Part shown: piece by piece, positions 1 through 5,005 of the stretch
How positions within the stretch are numbered: position 1 is the stretch's first letter
How the letters are laid out: each line of letters begins with the position of its first letter
Source: Treponema sp.
GTDB lineage: Bacteria; Spirochaetota; Spirochaetia; Treponematales; Breznakiellaceae
Assembly: GCA_009786625.1 (NCBI GenBank)
Contig: WQRT01000069.1
Coordinates: 1 to 5,005, forward strand
DNA: 5,005 bases
Reading direction: 5' to 3'
Translations under genes and position numbers: made by a program
The notes under the pieces: model-generated
What the model saw: only the letters and a program-made list of their open reading frames with translations
What the model was told of the DNA's origin: nothing
The model's database searches: none

Positions 1-21
1 ATGCGGAATTTTTTTTAACCA

Positions 22-85
22 CGAACCACACGAACTTATTTGCCGCGGACAGCGCGAACTACTCGAACTTGTTGGTTTGTCGCGG
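22..85 (+). repeat. Degenerate tandem intergenic repeat, two units
   Basis: Two imperfect copies of one unit lie in tandem. Copy A has CGAACCACACGAACTT at 22-37 followed by TTTGCCGCGG at 39-48. Copy B has CGAACTACTCGAACTT at 55-70 followed by TTTGTCGCGG at 76-85. The first halves match at 14 of 16 bases and the second halves at 9 of 10. The same words recur on the opposite strand at 3294-3328, beyond the second lipoprotein gene. No open reading frame or RNA gene explains the block, and it is more GC-rich than the AT-rich leader after it. It looks like a dispersed intergenic element; its role is unknown. Confidence 0.7.
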
Positions 86-154
86 CGCGGAGGGGTGGAA
101 TGAAAGTAATAAGTGATATTTTATTTAATAAATTGAAATAATCTATTTTACGTC

Positions 155-183
155 TTGTTTTTTCGATTAGAAAGCTATATATT
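155..183 (+). promoter_or_regulatory. Candidate sigma-70 promoter for the lipoprotein operon
   Basis: A -35-like TTGTTT at 155-160 and a -10-like TATATT at 178-183 are separated by exactly 17 bp, in AT-rich sequence. Transcription would start near 190 and give a leader of about 25 bases ahead of the ATG at 215, enough to include the ribosome binding site. The -35 matches the consensus at four of six positions and the -10 at five of six. An overlapping TATATA at 176-181 would give a poorer 15-bp spacer. This is inference from consensus matching only. Confidence 0.45.
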
Positions 184-199
184 ACCTTAAACAGCCGTT

Positions 200-206
200 A
201 AAGGAG
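200..206 (+). promoter_or_regulatory. Strong ribosome binding site of the first lipoprotein gene
   Basis: AAAGGAG lies 8 bases before the ATG at 215. It is a near-ideal Shine-Dalgarno sequence, and it fixes the start so that translation begins with Met-Lys-Arg and a signal peptide. Confidence 0.85.
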
Positions 207-214
207 ATTTTTCC

Positions 215-2164
215 ATGAAACGCTTTATTTCTGCATTGATTTTTTCCACCATGATTATATTACTGGCAATGAGCCAGTTTAGCTGCGGTTCTTCACCCTC
301 CGGCAGACAGAGGGAAAGCCTTTCGCTCTTTCCATTTACAGGAAGCAGCACGAGAGACGGAGAGGCGATTATTGCAAGTCTTGCGCGTCAAACGGATTTG
401 CGGAGAGCTTTTACCTCCGTTACACCGTTAACTCAGGCGGCAAGGGAGTCTATTAATTATGAACGCCGCATCCAGAGAGACTCAAATCTAACAGACCCTG
501 ATACGATTTTTGAAATAGGGCGTGAGATTAACGCGGCATTTGTTCTTGCCGGGTTTATTACAAGTCTCGGTGACAGGAATATCGTAATAGTAAGTATTCT
601 CGATGTAGAAAGCCTCCAGCAGGTTGCCGGTGATTATAGAGTGTACAGATCGATAGAAGAAATAGACAGATTGATACCTGATATGGCAAGAAAACTGGCG
701 GACTCGGCAATGCGCGATACAAGCAGGCTTCCAGGATTATCAGTACCGCCTTTCAGCGTCTCAAGTGAAATAAGCCAAAGCGACGCTCAGGTTTTATCGC
801 AGATACTTGCATGCGAGTTAGCCAACGCTAATAAATACGCGGTGCTTCCGCGTACTGACAACCTTGATACTATAATGGAGGAACATCAAAGACAAAGAGC
901 AGATAACGAGGAAGAACTTGATAGGGTAAGAAGACTCGGCAGAGGCCGCAATGCCCGGTATGTCCTTTCTGGCTCGGTGCAAAGTCTTGGAAATCTTAAT
1001 AAAATCGCGGCGGATATATTCAATATAGAAAACGGCAGTATGCACGACGGATACGAAGAAAATTACTCAGGCGTCTCGCAGGGTATTGAACATATGCAAA
1101 GGCTGGCTGCAAGGTTAAATGGAGTAAGATATGTTTCATCAGCGGCAAATACACAAAGTCAAACAGATTCACCGGCTCAAATAGCAGTTATTCCTAATGA
1201 GCCGCTAAATCCCAACATTAGGTGGGATAACGATAGCTCAGGAGATTTGACAATACGTAATGGAGCCAATGATAATCTTGTTTTATTCGCAGGCCGGGTC
1301 AGTGATAATAATCTATTAGGCGGCGTCCGAAGAATGTCAACACGCCGGGTGGATTTTTATAATAAAGTAACCGCTGATAATGGTCAGTTTCTATTACGCG
1401 CCGTTAAAGCCTCTGTTTACGACAGCAAAGGGAGTGATTTAAATAATGAAGATGTTGTTTTCGCGTATTTAGTAATTTATAATAAAAACGCTCCCAGCCG
1501 GCAATTAATTAATATTCCCCATCATGTAAGCGGTTCTGCTGGAGTAACATTATCAAATGAAACTAATACCGCAGTACAAATCCGCGTAAACAGACCTAAC
1601 GGTCCCGTGCTTACCACTCTTGGGCCTCATGAAATTGGTAAAAGAGTGAATATGGAATATAACTCCATAGGTTATATATTATTCCCTGTATATCAGTTTA
1701 AAAACCGCGATTCAAATGTTGTTCGTAGTGTTACGACACAATCATTATCTGATATCTCTGTTATTATACCTGCGGTTGATGATTATTCTTCCCGTGTAAA
1801 TTTTAGTCGATTGCCGCCTGAAGCGATATCGCCTTTTGCTACGCTGATTATTAATAATCAAACTAATCTTGTTCTGTCTCTTGTTAGAGGGGGCGGGAGG
1901 ATGACATCTAAAAATGGTAATCAATTATTTAATCCTGGAAGTGAGACTTATGAATTAAATTTATCAGGACAACAATCACTCACGATTGGTAGTTTGAGTG
2001 TTGATCTAGGGTTAGGGCAAGCTAACATTATGAGAATTCCTGATTATACTTATGAAGCTGAGAATACATACCAAATTATTGTAAGGCAAGGACAGCCATT
2101 AAATATAACAAGAATAGATAGATCAGATAATAGTAACTTTCGCATTGAATTATTTAATGAATAA
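215..2164 (+). CDS. Lipoprotein with tandem CsgG/LpoB-like domains and a novel three-repeat C-terminal domain
   Basis: This 649-residue predicted envelope lipoprotein has a short basic N-terminus (MKR), a hydrophobic stretch at about residues 4-20 and a cysteine at 24 in the context QFSC, followed by GSS. The lipobox is loose, with Gln at -3. Residues 34-168 and 172-305 look like two copies of a CsgG/LpoB-like (TolB-N-type) fold. Each opens with a hydrophobic strand ending in PF (FPF at 39-41, PPF at 178-180) and has a central strand pair before a glycine turn (FVLAGFITSLGD and YVLSGSVQSLGN). I recall this two-domain module from Treponema proteins, where it can precede other C-terminal domains. 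A Ser/Asn/Gln/Pro-rich linker (306-334) leads to a beta-rich region (335-649) paralogous to the next gene, with repeat starts near 345, 444 and 544. CsgG relatives act in curli export and LpoB activates a penicillin-binding protein, but neither role can be assigned here. The 3' half is visibly AT-richer than the 5' half. The coding call is near certain, the domain call likely and the function unknown. Confidence 0.9.
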   Translation: MKRFISALIFSTMIILLAMSQFSCGSSPSGRQRESLSLFPFTGSSTRDGEAIIASLARQTDLRRAFTSVTPLTQAARESINYERRIQRDSNLTDPDTIFEIGREINAAFVLAGFITSLGDRNIVIVSILDVESLQQVAGDYRVYRSIEEIDRLIPDMARKLADSAMRDTSRLPGLSVPPFSVSSEISQSDAQVLSQILACELANANKYAVLPRTDNLDTIMEEHQRQRADNEEELDRVRRLGRGRNARYVLSGSVQSLGNLNKIAADIFNIENGSMHDGYEENYSGVSQGIEHMQRLAARLNGVRYVSSAANTQSQTDSPAQIAVIPNEPLNPNIRWDNDSSGDLTIRNGANDNLVLFAGRVSDNNLLGGVRRMSTRRVDFYNKVTADNGQFLLRAVKASVYDSKGSDLNNEDVVFAYLVIYNKNAPSRQLINIPHHVSGSAGVTLSNETNTAVQIRVNRPNGPVLTTLGPHEIGKRVNMEYNSIGYILFPVYQFKNRDSNVVRSVTTQSLSDISVIIPAVDDYSSRVNFSRLPPEAISPFATLIINNQTNLVLSLVRGGGRMTSKNGNQLFNPGSETYELNLSGQQSLTIGSLSVDLGLGQANIMRIPDYTYEAENTYQIIVRQGQPLNITRIDRSDNSNFRIELFNE

Positions 2165-2182
2165 ACCAGTAATATAAATTAT

Positions 2183-2186
2183 GGAG
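2183..2186 (+). promoter_or_regulatory. Ribosome binding site of the second lipoprotein gene
   Basis: GGAG lies only 5 bases before the ATG at 2192, in the 27-bp gap after the stop of the first gene. It is shorter and closer than the site of the first gene, so the second may be translated less strongly. No convincing separate promoter fits in the gap, which supports co-transcription. Confidence 0.6.
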
Positions 2187-2191
2187 TATCA

Positions 2192-3265
2192 ATGAAACGT
2201 ATTATATCTTCTTCATTTTCATTTATTTTTATTCTTTCATTAACATTATCTCTTTATAGCTGCGGTTCCGCAAGTCAGAGAGATAGTTATCCGTCAACGT
2301 TCACTGATACTATTAACATCAGATGGAATAATGATGCTTCAGGGTTTTTATCAATCAATAATGATACGGATGATGATCTGATTCTATACGCCGGTAGTAT
2401 TTATAATCCTGAAAATATCCTGGGCGGAGTGCGGAGAAAATCTGAACGCCGTATTGATTTTTATGATAATTTATCCGCCGATCGCGGGCAGTTTATGTTA
2501 CGCGCTGTTAAGGACTCTGTGTACCGTGGCAAAGCCGGATGGCTTGTATGCGATGATGTAATTTTTTCTATTCTGGTTACTTATGATAAGATAAACAACA
2601 GACAAATATTTGTTACTGTTCCTGAGCATACAGGCGGTCAGGCAGAGGCATTAATTTCAAATAGTACAAATTTTATTGTTCAATTTCGTGTAGGCAGGCC
2701 GGATGGAGAAGTTTTAACTACACTGCTGCCTTTGGAAATGAATAAGAAAATATACATGAATTATAGCTCTCAAGGTTATTTATTATTTCCAGTATATCAA
2801 TATTATGATCTTGCGTCTAATGTTCGTGCTAATGCGGCACAATCTATACAAGATGGTATTGTTATAATGCCGCAGCTTAGCGGCGGTTCACCTGTTATTC
2901 AATTTGATCGTTTAATATCAATATTCCAGCCATTTTCAAGATTAATTGTTTCAAATGAAAATAACCGCAGTGCTTACCTTGTTAGAGGTGATAGCTACAT
3001 GACAAATCAAAATGGTACTCAATTTATTAATCCTGGAAGTGAGATTTATGAGATAAATTTGAATGGACAGCAATCATTAGATATTAATAATTTTTATATT
3101 GATTTTAGATTAGGAGCGGCTAACATTATACAAATCCCTGAGTATACCTATGAAGCCGGGTATACTTATCAGATACGTGTAGAACTAGGTCGAGTTCCGA
3201 TTATCACAAGACTAAGCAGGGACAGGGACACAAGTATTCCCCGCATTGAACTACAAAACGAATAG
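2192..3265 (+). CDS. Lipoprotein consisting of the novel three-repeat beta-rich domain
   Basis: This is a 357-residue predicted lipoprotein. The signal peptide (residues 1-23) has MKR, a Ser/Phe/Leu-rich hydrophobic core and the lipobox LYSC with Cys24, a better match to the spirochaete pattern than in the first gene. After a short polar spacer, residues 43-357 align almost end to end with residues 335-649 of the upstream protein, with roughly half the residues identical by eye and only one- or two-residue gaps. Conserved blocks include LGGVRR, RAVK-SVY, RP-G-VLTTL, LFPVYQ, NPGSE-YE and GQQSL, and both proteins end in RIEL-NE. Repeat starts fall near residues 53 (LSINNDTDDDL), 153 (ALISNSTNFIV) and 251 (LIVSNENNRSA). 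There is no CsgG/LpoB-like part. It lies 27 bp after the first gene in the same direction, so an operon is likely. The gene is AT-rich, like the 3' half of its neighbour. I do not recognise the domain; ligand binding or surface adhesion is only a guess. Confidence 0.88.
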   Translation: MKRIISSSFSFIFILSLTLSLYSCGSASQRDSYPSTFTDTINIRWNNDASGFLSINNDTDDDLILYAGSIYNPENILGGVRRKSERRIDFYDNLSADRGQFMLRAVKDSVYRGKAGWLVCDDVIFSILVTYDKINNRQIFVTVPEHTGGQAEALISNSTNFIVQFRVGRPDGEVLTTLLPLEMNKKIYMNYSSQGYLLFPVYQYYDLASNVRANAAQSIQDGIVIMPQLSGGSPVIQFDRLISIFQPFSRLIVSNENNRSAYLVRGDSYMTNQNGTQFINPGSEIYEINLNGQQSLDINNFYIDFRLGAANIIQIPEYTYEAGYTYQIRVELGRVPIITRLSRDRDTSIPRIELQNE

Positions 3266-3286
3266 CGTAGATCAAAGAAAAGTAAT

Positions 3287-3301
3287 CGAACTACAAGTTC
3301 G
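3287..3301. terminator. Small perfect hairpin between convergent genes, possible weak terminator
   Basis: CGAACT (3287-3292), loop ACA and AGTTCG (3296-3301) form a perfect 6-bp stem. Read on the minus strand it is followed by ATTACTTTTCTTT, which is T-rich but interrupted, so it could weakly terminate the pseudouridine synthase transcript about 60 bases past its stop. On the plus strand no T-run follows. The stem arises where a repeat word meets its own inverse, so it may be only a repeat junction. No stronger terminator is visible in the 95-bp gap. Confidence 0.25.
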
Positions 3302-3328
3302 TGTTGGTTCGTGTGGTTCGCGGCAAAT
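3294..3328 (-). repeat. Inverted copy of the repeat found at 22-85
   Basis: Read on the minus strand this contains TTTGCCGCG (3319-3327), then CGAACCACACGAAC (3307-3320, identical to 22-35), then CACGAACTTG (3294-3303). The words are the same as in the 5' block but overlap and are ordered differently, as expected of a degenerate modular repeat. It lies 28 bp after the stop of the second lipoprotein gene, in opposite orientation to the 22-85 block, so the two blocks bracket the lipoprotein pair. Confidence 0.65.
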
Positions 3329-3360
3329 TACTCATCTCTAACCCCGCATACACCCAAAAA

Positions 3361-4275
3361 TCATAAAAATTTAAAAACACATTCCAATAAAGCCGTCACT
3401 TCTTCGGAATATAACCGCTCGCGATCTTCCGGCAAAGGCGCTTCGATTACAAAATCAAGGAACTCAAGTTTCCATGCGTGCAGGAAAAATCCGCCTATTA
3501 CGCCGGAAAATCCGCCGCCGTATTTTACATCGCCTGCAAGCGGGTGTCCGTGAGAAGCGGACTGGGCGCGGATCTGGTGGGTTCTGCCTGTTGAGATTTC
3601 CGCTTTTATCAAAGTGAGGTTCCCGCGATGCTTTAACGGCGTTACTTTAGTCACAGCGTTTTTCCCGGATTGCCCGCCGGATATAAAAGTTTTCTTTTTT
3701 TCACTGTCCCGGATAAGAATATCTTCCCAAATCCTCTCATCTTCCAAATTACCTTTGACAACCGCAAGGTATGTTTTGCGTATTTTTTGTTCCCGCAGTA
3801 ACGCGCTGAAAAGTCGTGCGCCATCAAGACTTGATGAAAATACAACGACTCCGCTTGACGGTTTATCAAGACGGTGGAGAGGGCCGGGTTTGAATGACAG
3901 GGATTCCGGCAGTTTATCCTTCAAATAATTGCGAATAATTGATTCAAGGCTGTCAGTGCCGTGAACCGCAAGGCCGGGCGGTTTGTTGACAGCCAGCAGC
4001 CCTTGTCCCTGCCAAAGTATTTCAAAAGATGGAAGGACAGTTTCCGTCAATCGTTCTTTTTTCGGTTTTGTGTAATGGCTGCCGGGCAGTGAAGGTATGC
4101 ATATCTTCATTCCGCTGTCGAGGCGGTCGTCTGCTTTGGCGGCTTTGCCGTTTACCAGCACTTTCTTTTGACGTAGAAGCCGGTGTATAAAAGGCAGGGG
4201 ATGATCGGCAAGCGCCTTGCGGAGAATCCTGTCCAGCCTCCGCCCTTTATCGTTTTCGCCGGTAATTAATTCCAT
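3361..4275 (-). CDS. RluA-family (RluC/RluD-type) pseudouridine synthase
   Basis: This 304-residue cytoplasmic enzyme is predicted to convert specific uridines in RNA, most likely 23S rRNA, to pseudouridine. Residues 12-60 form an S4-type RNA-binding domain (RRLDRILRK, then KKVLVNGKAA). The catalytic domain follows with the family motifs in order: LLAVNKPPGLAVHG (93-106), HRLDKPSSG (134-142) with the expected catalytic aspartate at 137, KTYLAVVKG (167-175) with the conserved tyrosine 169, and GRTHQIRAQ (230-238) leading into HPLAGDVKYGG. FFLHAWKLEF (263-272) is the usual late strand. Length and domain order are normal for RluC/RluD, and all core motifs are intact. The exact target uridines cannot be read from sequence, so no gene symbol is given. 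The start lacks a clear Shine-Dalgarno sequence: the nearest purine-rich run, GGGG, is 16 bases upstream. The gene converges with the lipoprotein operon and diverges from the DUF212 gene; no functional link to either is evident. Confidence 0.96.
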   Translation of the reverse strand: MELITGENDKGRRLDRILRKALADHPLPFIHRLLRQKKVLVNGKAAKADDRLDSGMKICIPSLPGSHYTKPKKERLTETVLPSFEILWQGQGLLAVNKPPGLAVHGTDSLESIIRNYLKDKLPESLSFKPGPLHRLDKPSSGVVVFSSSLDGARLFSALLREQKIRKTYLAVVKGNLEDERIWEDILIRDSEKKKTFISGGQSGKNAVTKVTPLKHRGNLTLIKAEISTGRTHQIRAQSASHGHPLAGDVKYGGGFSGVIGGFFLHAWKLEFLDFVIEAPLPEDRERLYSEEVTALLECVFKFL

Positions 4276-4302
4276 TGGATTAGTAATTTTACCCCGGTTT
4301 GA

Positions 4303-4336
4303 GATTAGGGGATAGAGGTTAGGAGTTAGGGGATAG
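4303..4336 (+). repeat. Short G-rich tandem repeat with 21-bp period
   Basis: GATTAGGGGATAG (4303-4315) and GTTAGGGGATAG (4325-4336) share TTAGGGGATAG exactly 21 bases apart, with the related words AGGTTAGGAG between them. The block lies in the 105-bp gap between two divergent genes, upstream of both starts. A partly similar word on the opposite strand, CTCTAACCCC at 3336-3345, lies past the end of the synthase gene. It could be a dispersed intergenic repeat or a regulatory site; nothing in the sequence decides between them. Confidence 0.55.
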
Positions 4337-4345
4337 CTCCATTAC

Positions 4346-4377
4346 TTGACAAAAAACAGGTTTTTTAGGAGTATAAT
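4346..4377 (+). promoter_or_regulatory. Possible promoter elements upstream of the DUF212 gene
   Basis: A perfect -35 consensus TTGACA (4346-4351) and a perfect -10 consensus TATAAT (4372-4377) are present, but the spacer is 20 bp instead of about 17. The TATAAT ends three bases before the ATG and sits between the Shine-Dalgarno and the start, so this pair would initiate inside the coding sequence. Real use would need an unusual spacer and a leaderless message. A short A6-CAGG-T6 inverted repeat (4351-4366) fills the spacer. A chance resemblance in AT-rich leader sequence is likely. Confidence 0.25.
4367..4371 (+). promoter_or_regulatory. Ribosome binding site of the DUF212 gene
   Basis: AGGAG lies 9 bases before the ATG at 4381. 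Spacing and sequence are good, and this fixes the start given for the gene. Confidence 0.75.
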
Positions 4378-4380
4378 AAA

Positions 4381-4854
4381 ATGTCAGCGGCGGCGGCCAT
4401 CAGTTCCCTTTTTGAGAATAAAATTTTCCTTTCCACTGTCTCCAGTCTGATTGTCGCGCAGATTCTAAAAATGGCTTTCTACCTTGTCATGAGTAAAAAT
4501 AAAAAAAAGTGGGACGCGGTCGAGACTATGATCTGGCGCACGGGAGGGATGCCGTCAAGCCATTCGGCGGTTGTCTGTGCGCTTGCAACGGCGGCGGGGA
4601 TTTATGAAGGTGTCTCGTCAACTTATTTTATAATATCGCTTATTTTCGCGATGGTGGTTCTTCGTGATTCAGTCGGCGTCAGGAGAGCCGCGGGGTTGCA
4701 GGCCAGAGCGATCAACAATATTGGAAGACAATCCGCAAAGCAAATCGGCATTGATTTTCATTCGGTAAAGGAAGTCCAGGGGCATACTCCGCTGGAAGTA
4801 TTTGTGGGTTCCTTTCTTGGCATTCTGATCGCGGTTATATTCTATTTGGTTTAG
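4381..4854 (+). CDS. Divergent PAP2-family (DUF212, YuiD-like) integral membrane protein
   Basis: This 157-residue membrane protein has the usual length of the DUF212 family, described as a divergent branch of PAP2/acid phosphatase and vanadium haloperoxidase proteins. The family signatures are all present: WRTGGMPSSHSA (52-63), RDSVGVRRAAGLQA (95-108) and GHTPLEVFVGSFLG (134-147). The SSHS core and His135 are the likely equivalents of phosphatase active-site residues. Hydrophobic segments at about 15-36, 61-76, 80-95 and 138-156 suggest four membrane spans, with a basic loop KNKKKK (39-43 region) after the first. By analogy it may act on a phosphorylated lipid in the cytoplasmic membrane, but I know of no demonstrated substrate for the family. 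It diverges from the synthase gene and is followed after 6 bp by another reading frame, so it is probably the first gene of a new operon. Confidence 0.94.
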   Translation: MSAAAAISSLFENKIFLSTVSSLIVAQILKMAFYLVMSKNKKKWDAVETMIWRTGGMPSSHSAVVCALATAAGIYEGVSSTYFIISLIFAMVVLRDSVGVRRAAGLQARAINNIGRQSAKQIGIDFHSVKEVQGHTPLEVFVGSFLGILIAVIFYLV

Positions 4855-4860
4855 GCAATT

Positions 4861-5005
4861 ATGTCTTTTCTCCGCGCTGCGTTTCCCGCAAGTTTTGTTT
4901 CACTCTTGGCGGCCGCGTTCCTTTTCATTCCCTGCCTTAAAATGGGGCATGAAGTATACCGCGGCGGTTACGCGGTTTTAACTTCCGATGTTTCCGCGGA
5001 TGACA
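4861..5005 (+). CDS. N-terminal fragment of an unrecognised exported or membrane-anchored protein, truncated by the window end
   Basis: An ATG six bases after the DUF212 stop opens a frame that stays open for 48 codons to the window edge. It begins MSFLRAAFPAS and continues with a hydrophobic run at about residues 10-26 (FPASFVSLLAAAFLFIP), then a cysteine, CLKMGHEV, and the polar YRGGYAVLTSDVSADD. This reads as a signal peptide or N-terminal membrane anchor followed by an extracytoplasmic domain. The run IPC could be a poor lipobox, but Lys soon after and Pro at -1 argue against it. The ribosome binding site is weak (TTTAGG overlapping the previous stop), so translational coupling to the DUF212 gene is likely. 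I do not recognise the family from this fragment. Confidence 0.65.
   Translation, partial: MSFLRAAFPASFVSLLAAAFLFIPCLKMGHEVYRGGYAVLTSDVSADD

Noticed and set aside
11..16. T-run at the left edge as a terminator of an upstream gene
   Set aside because: No stem precedes it within the window, so termination cannot be supported; the preceding sequence is not available.
22..85. CRISPR array
   Set aside because: There are only two imperfect copies, the spacing is irregular, part of the intervening sequence is itself repeated, and no cas genes are present.
133..138. TTGAAA as an alternative -35 element
   Set aside because: No -10-like hexamer lies 16-18 bp downstream; the sequence there is TGTTTT.
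818..1045. Minus-strand open frame of 75 codons
   Set aside because: It lies wholly inside the first lipoprotein gene, has no recognisable motif, and the plus-strand frame shows clear domain and paralogue support.
22..3328. Composite transposon or insertion sequence
   Set aside because: No transposase, integrase or recombinase reading frame lies between the inverted repeats, and no target-site duplication is evident, so only a repeat-bounded cassette is claimed.
3311..3553. Plus-strand open frame of 80 codons overlapping the synthase 3' end
   Set aside because: It starts inside the inverted repeat and runs antisense to a fully conserved synthase C-terminus; its product is low-complexity Ser/Pro/Asn sequence.
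3614..3928. Open frames on both strands inside the synthase gene
   Set aside because: They are antisense or frame-shifted shadows over the catalytic motifs of the pseudouridine synthase, with no start signals or family features.

Overview
The window most resembles a host-associated spirochaete, probably a Treponema relative. The evidence is two lipoproteins with spirochaete-style signal peptides, a tandem CsgG/LpoB-like module of a layout I associate with gut and rumen Treponema, and short GAACCACACGAAC-type intergenic repeats. This is inferred from style; no rRNA or tRNA is present to fix the taxonomy.

Layout. Positions 1-105 hold a degenerate GC-rich repeat. Positions 106-214 are AT-rich leader with a plausible sigma-70-type promoter and a strong ribosome binding site. 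Two plus-strand lipoprotein genes follow (215-2164 and 2192-3265), separated by 27 bp and probably one operon. The first has a duplicated CsgG/LpoB-like region, a polar linker and a C-terminal beta-rich domain of about 315 residues. The second has only a signal peptide, a short spacer and a paralogous copy of that domain. I assign the domain to no known family, and it appears to be three units of about 100 residues. A copy of the repeat seen at 22-85 lies in opposite orientation just after the second gene, so the pair sits between inverted repeats.

Beyond this is ordinary housekeeping sequence. A minus-strand RluA-family pseudouridine synthase (3361-4275) is convergent with the lipoprotein operon. 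A 105-bp divergent intergenic region carries a small G-rich tandem repeat. A plus-strand divergent PAP2-family (DUF212) membrane protein (4381-4854) is followed closely by the start of an unrecognised exported or membrane-anchored protein that runs off the window (4861-5005).

How they work together. The two lipoproteins are probably co-expressed and exported to the same envelope compartment, where the shared domain may bind the same ligand or partner; no function is demonstrable from sequence. The synthase acts on RNA in the cytoplasm and has no evident link to them. The DUF212 protein and the partial gene probably form a second transcription unit. The most novel item is the lipoprotein cassette: an unfamiliar repeat domain, duplicated in tandem and bounded by inverted repeats.
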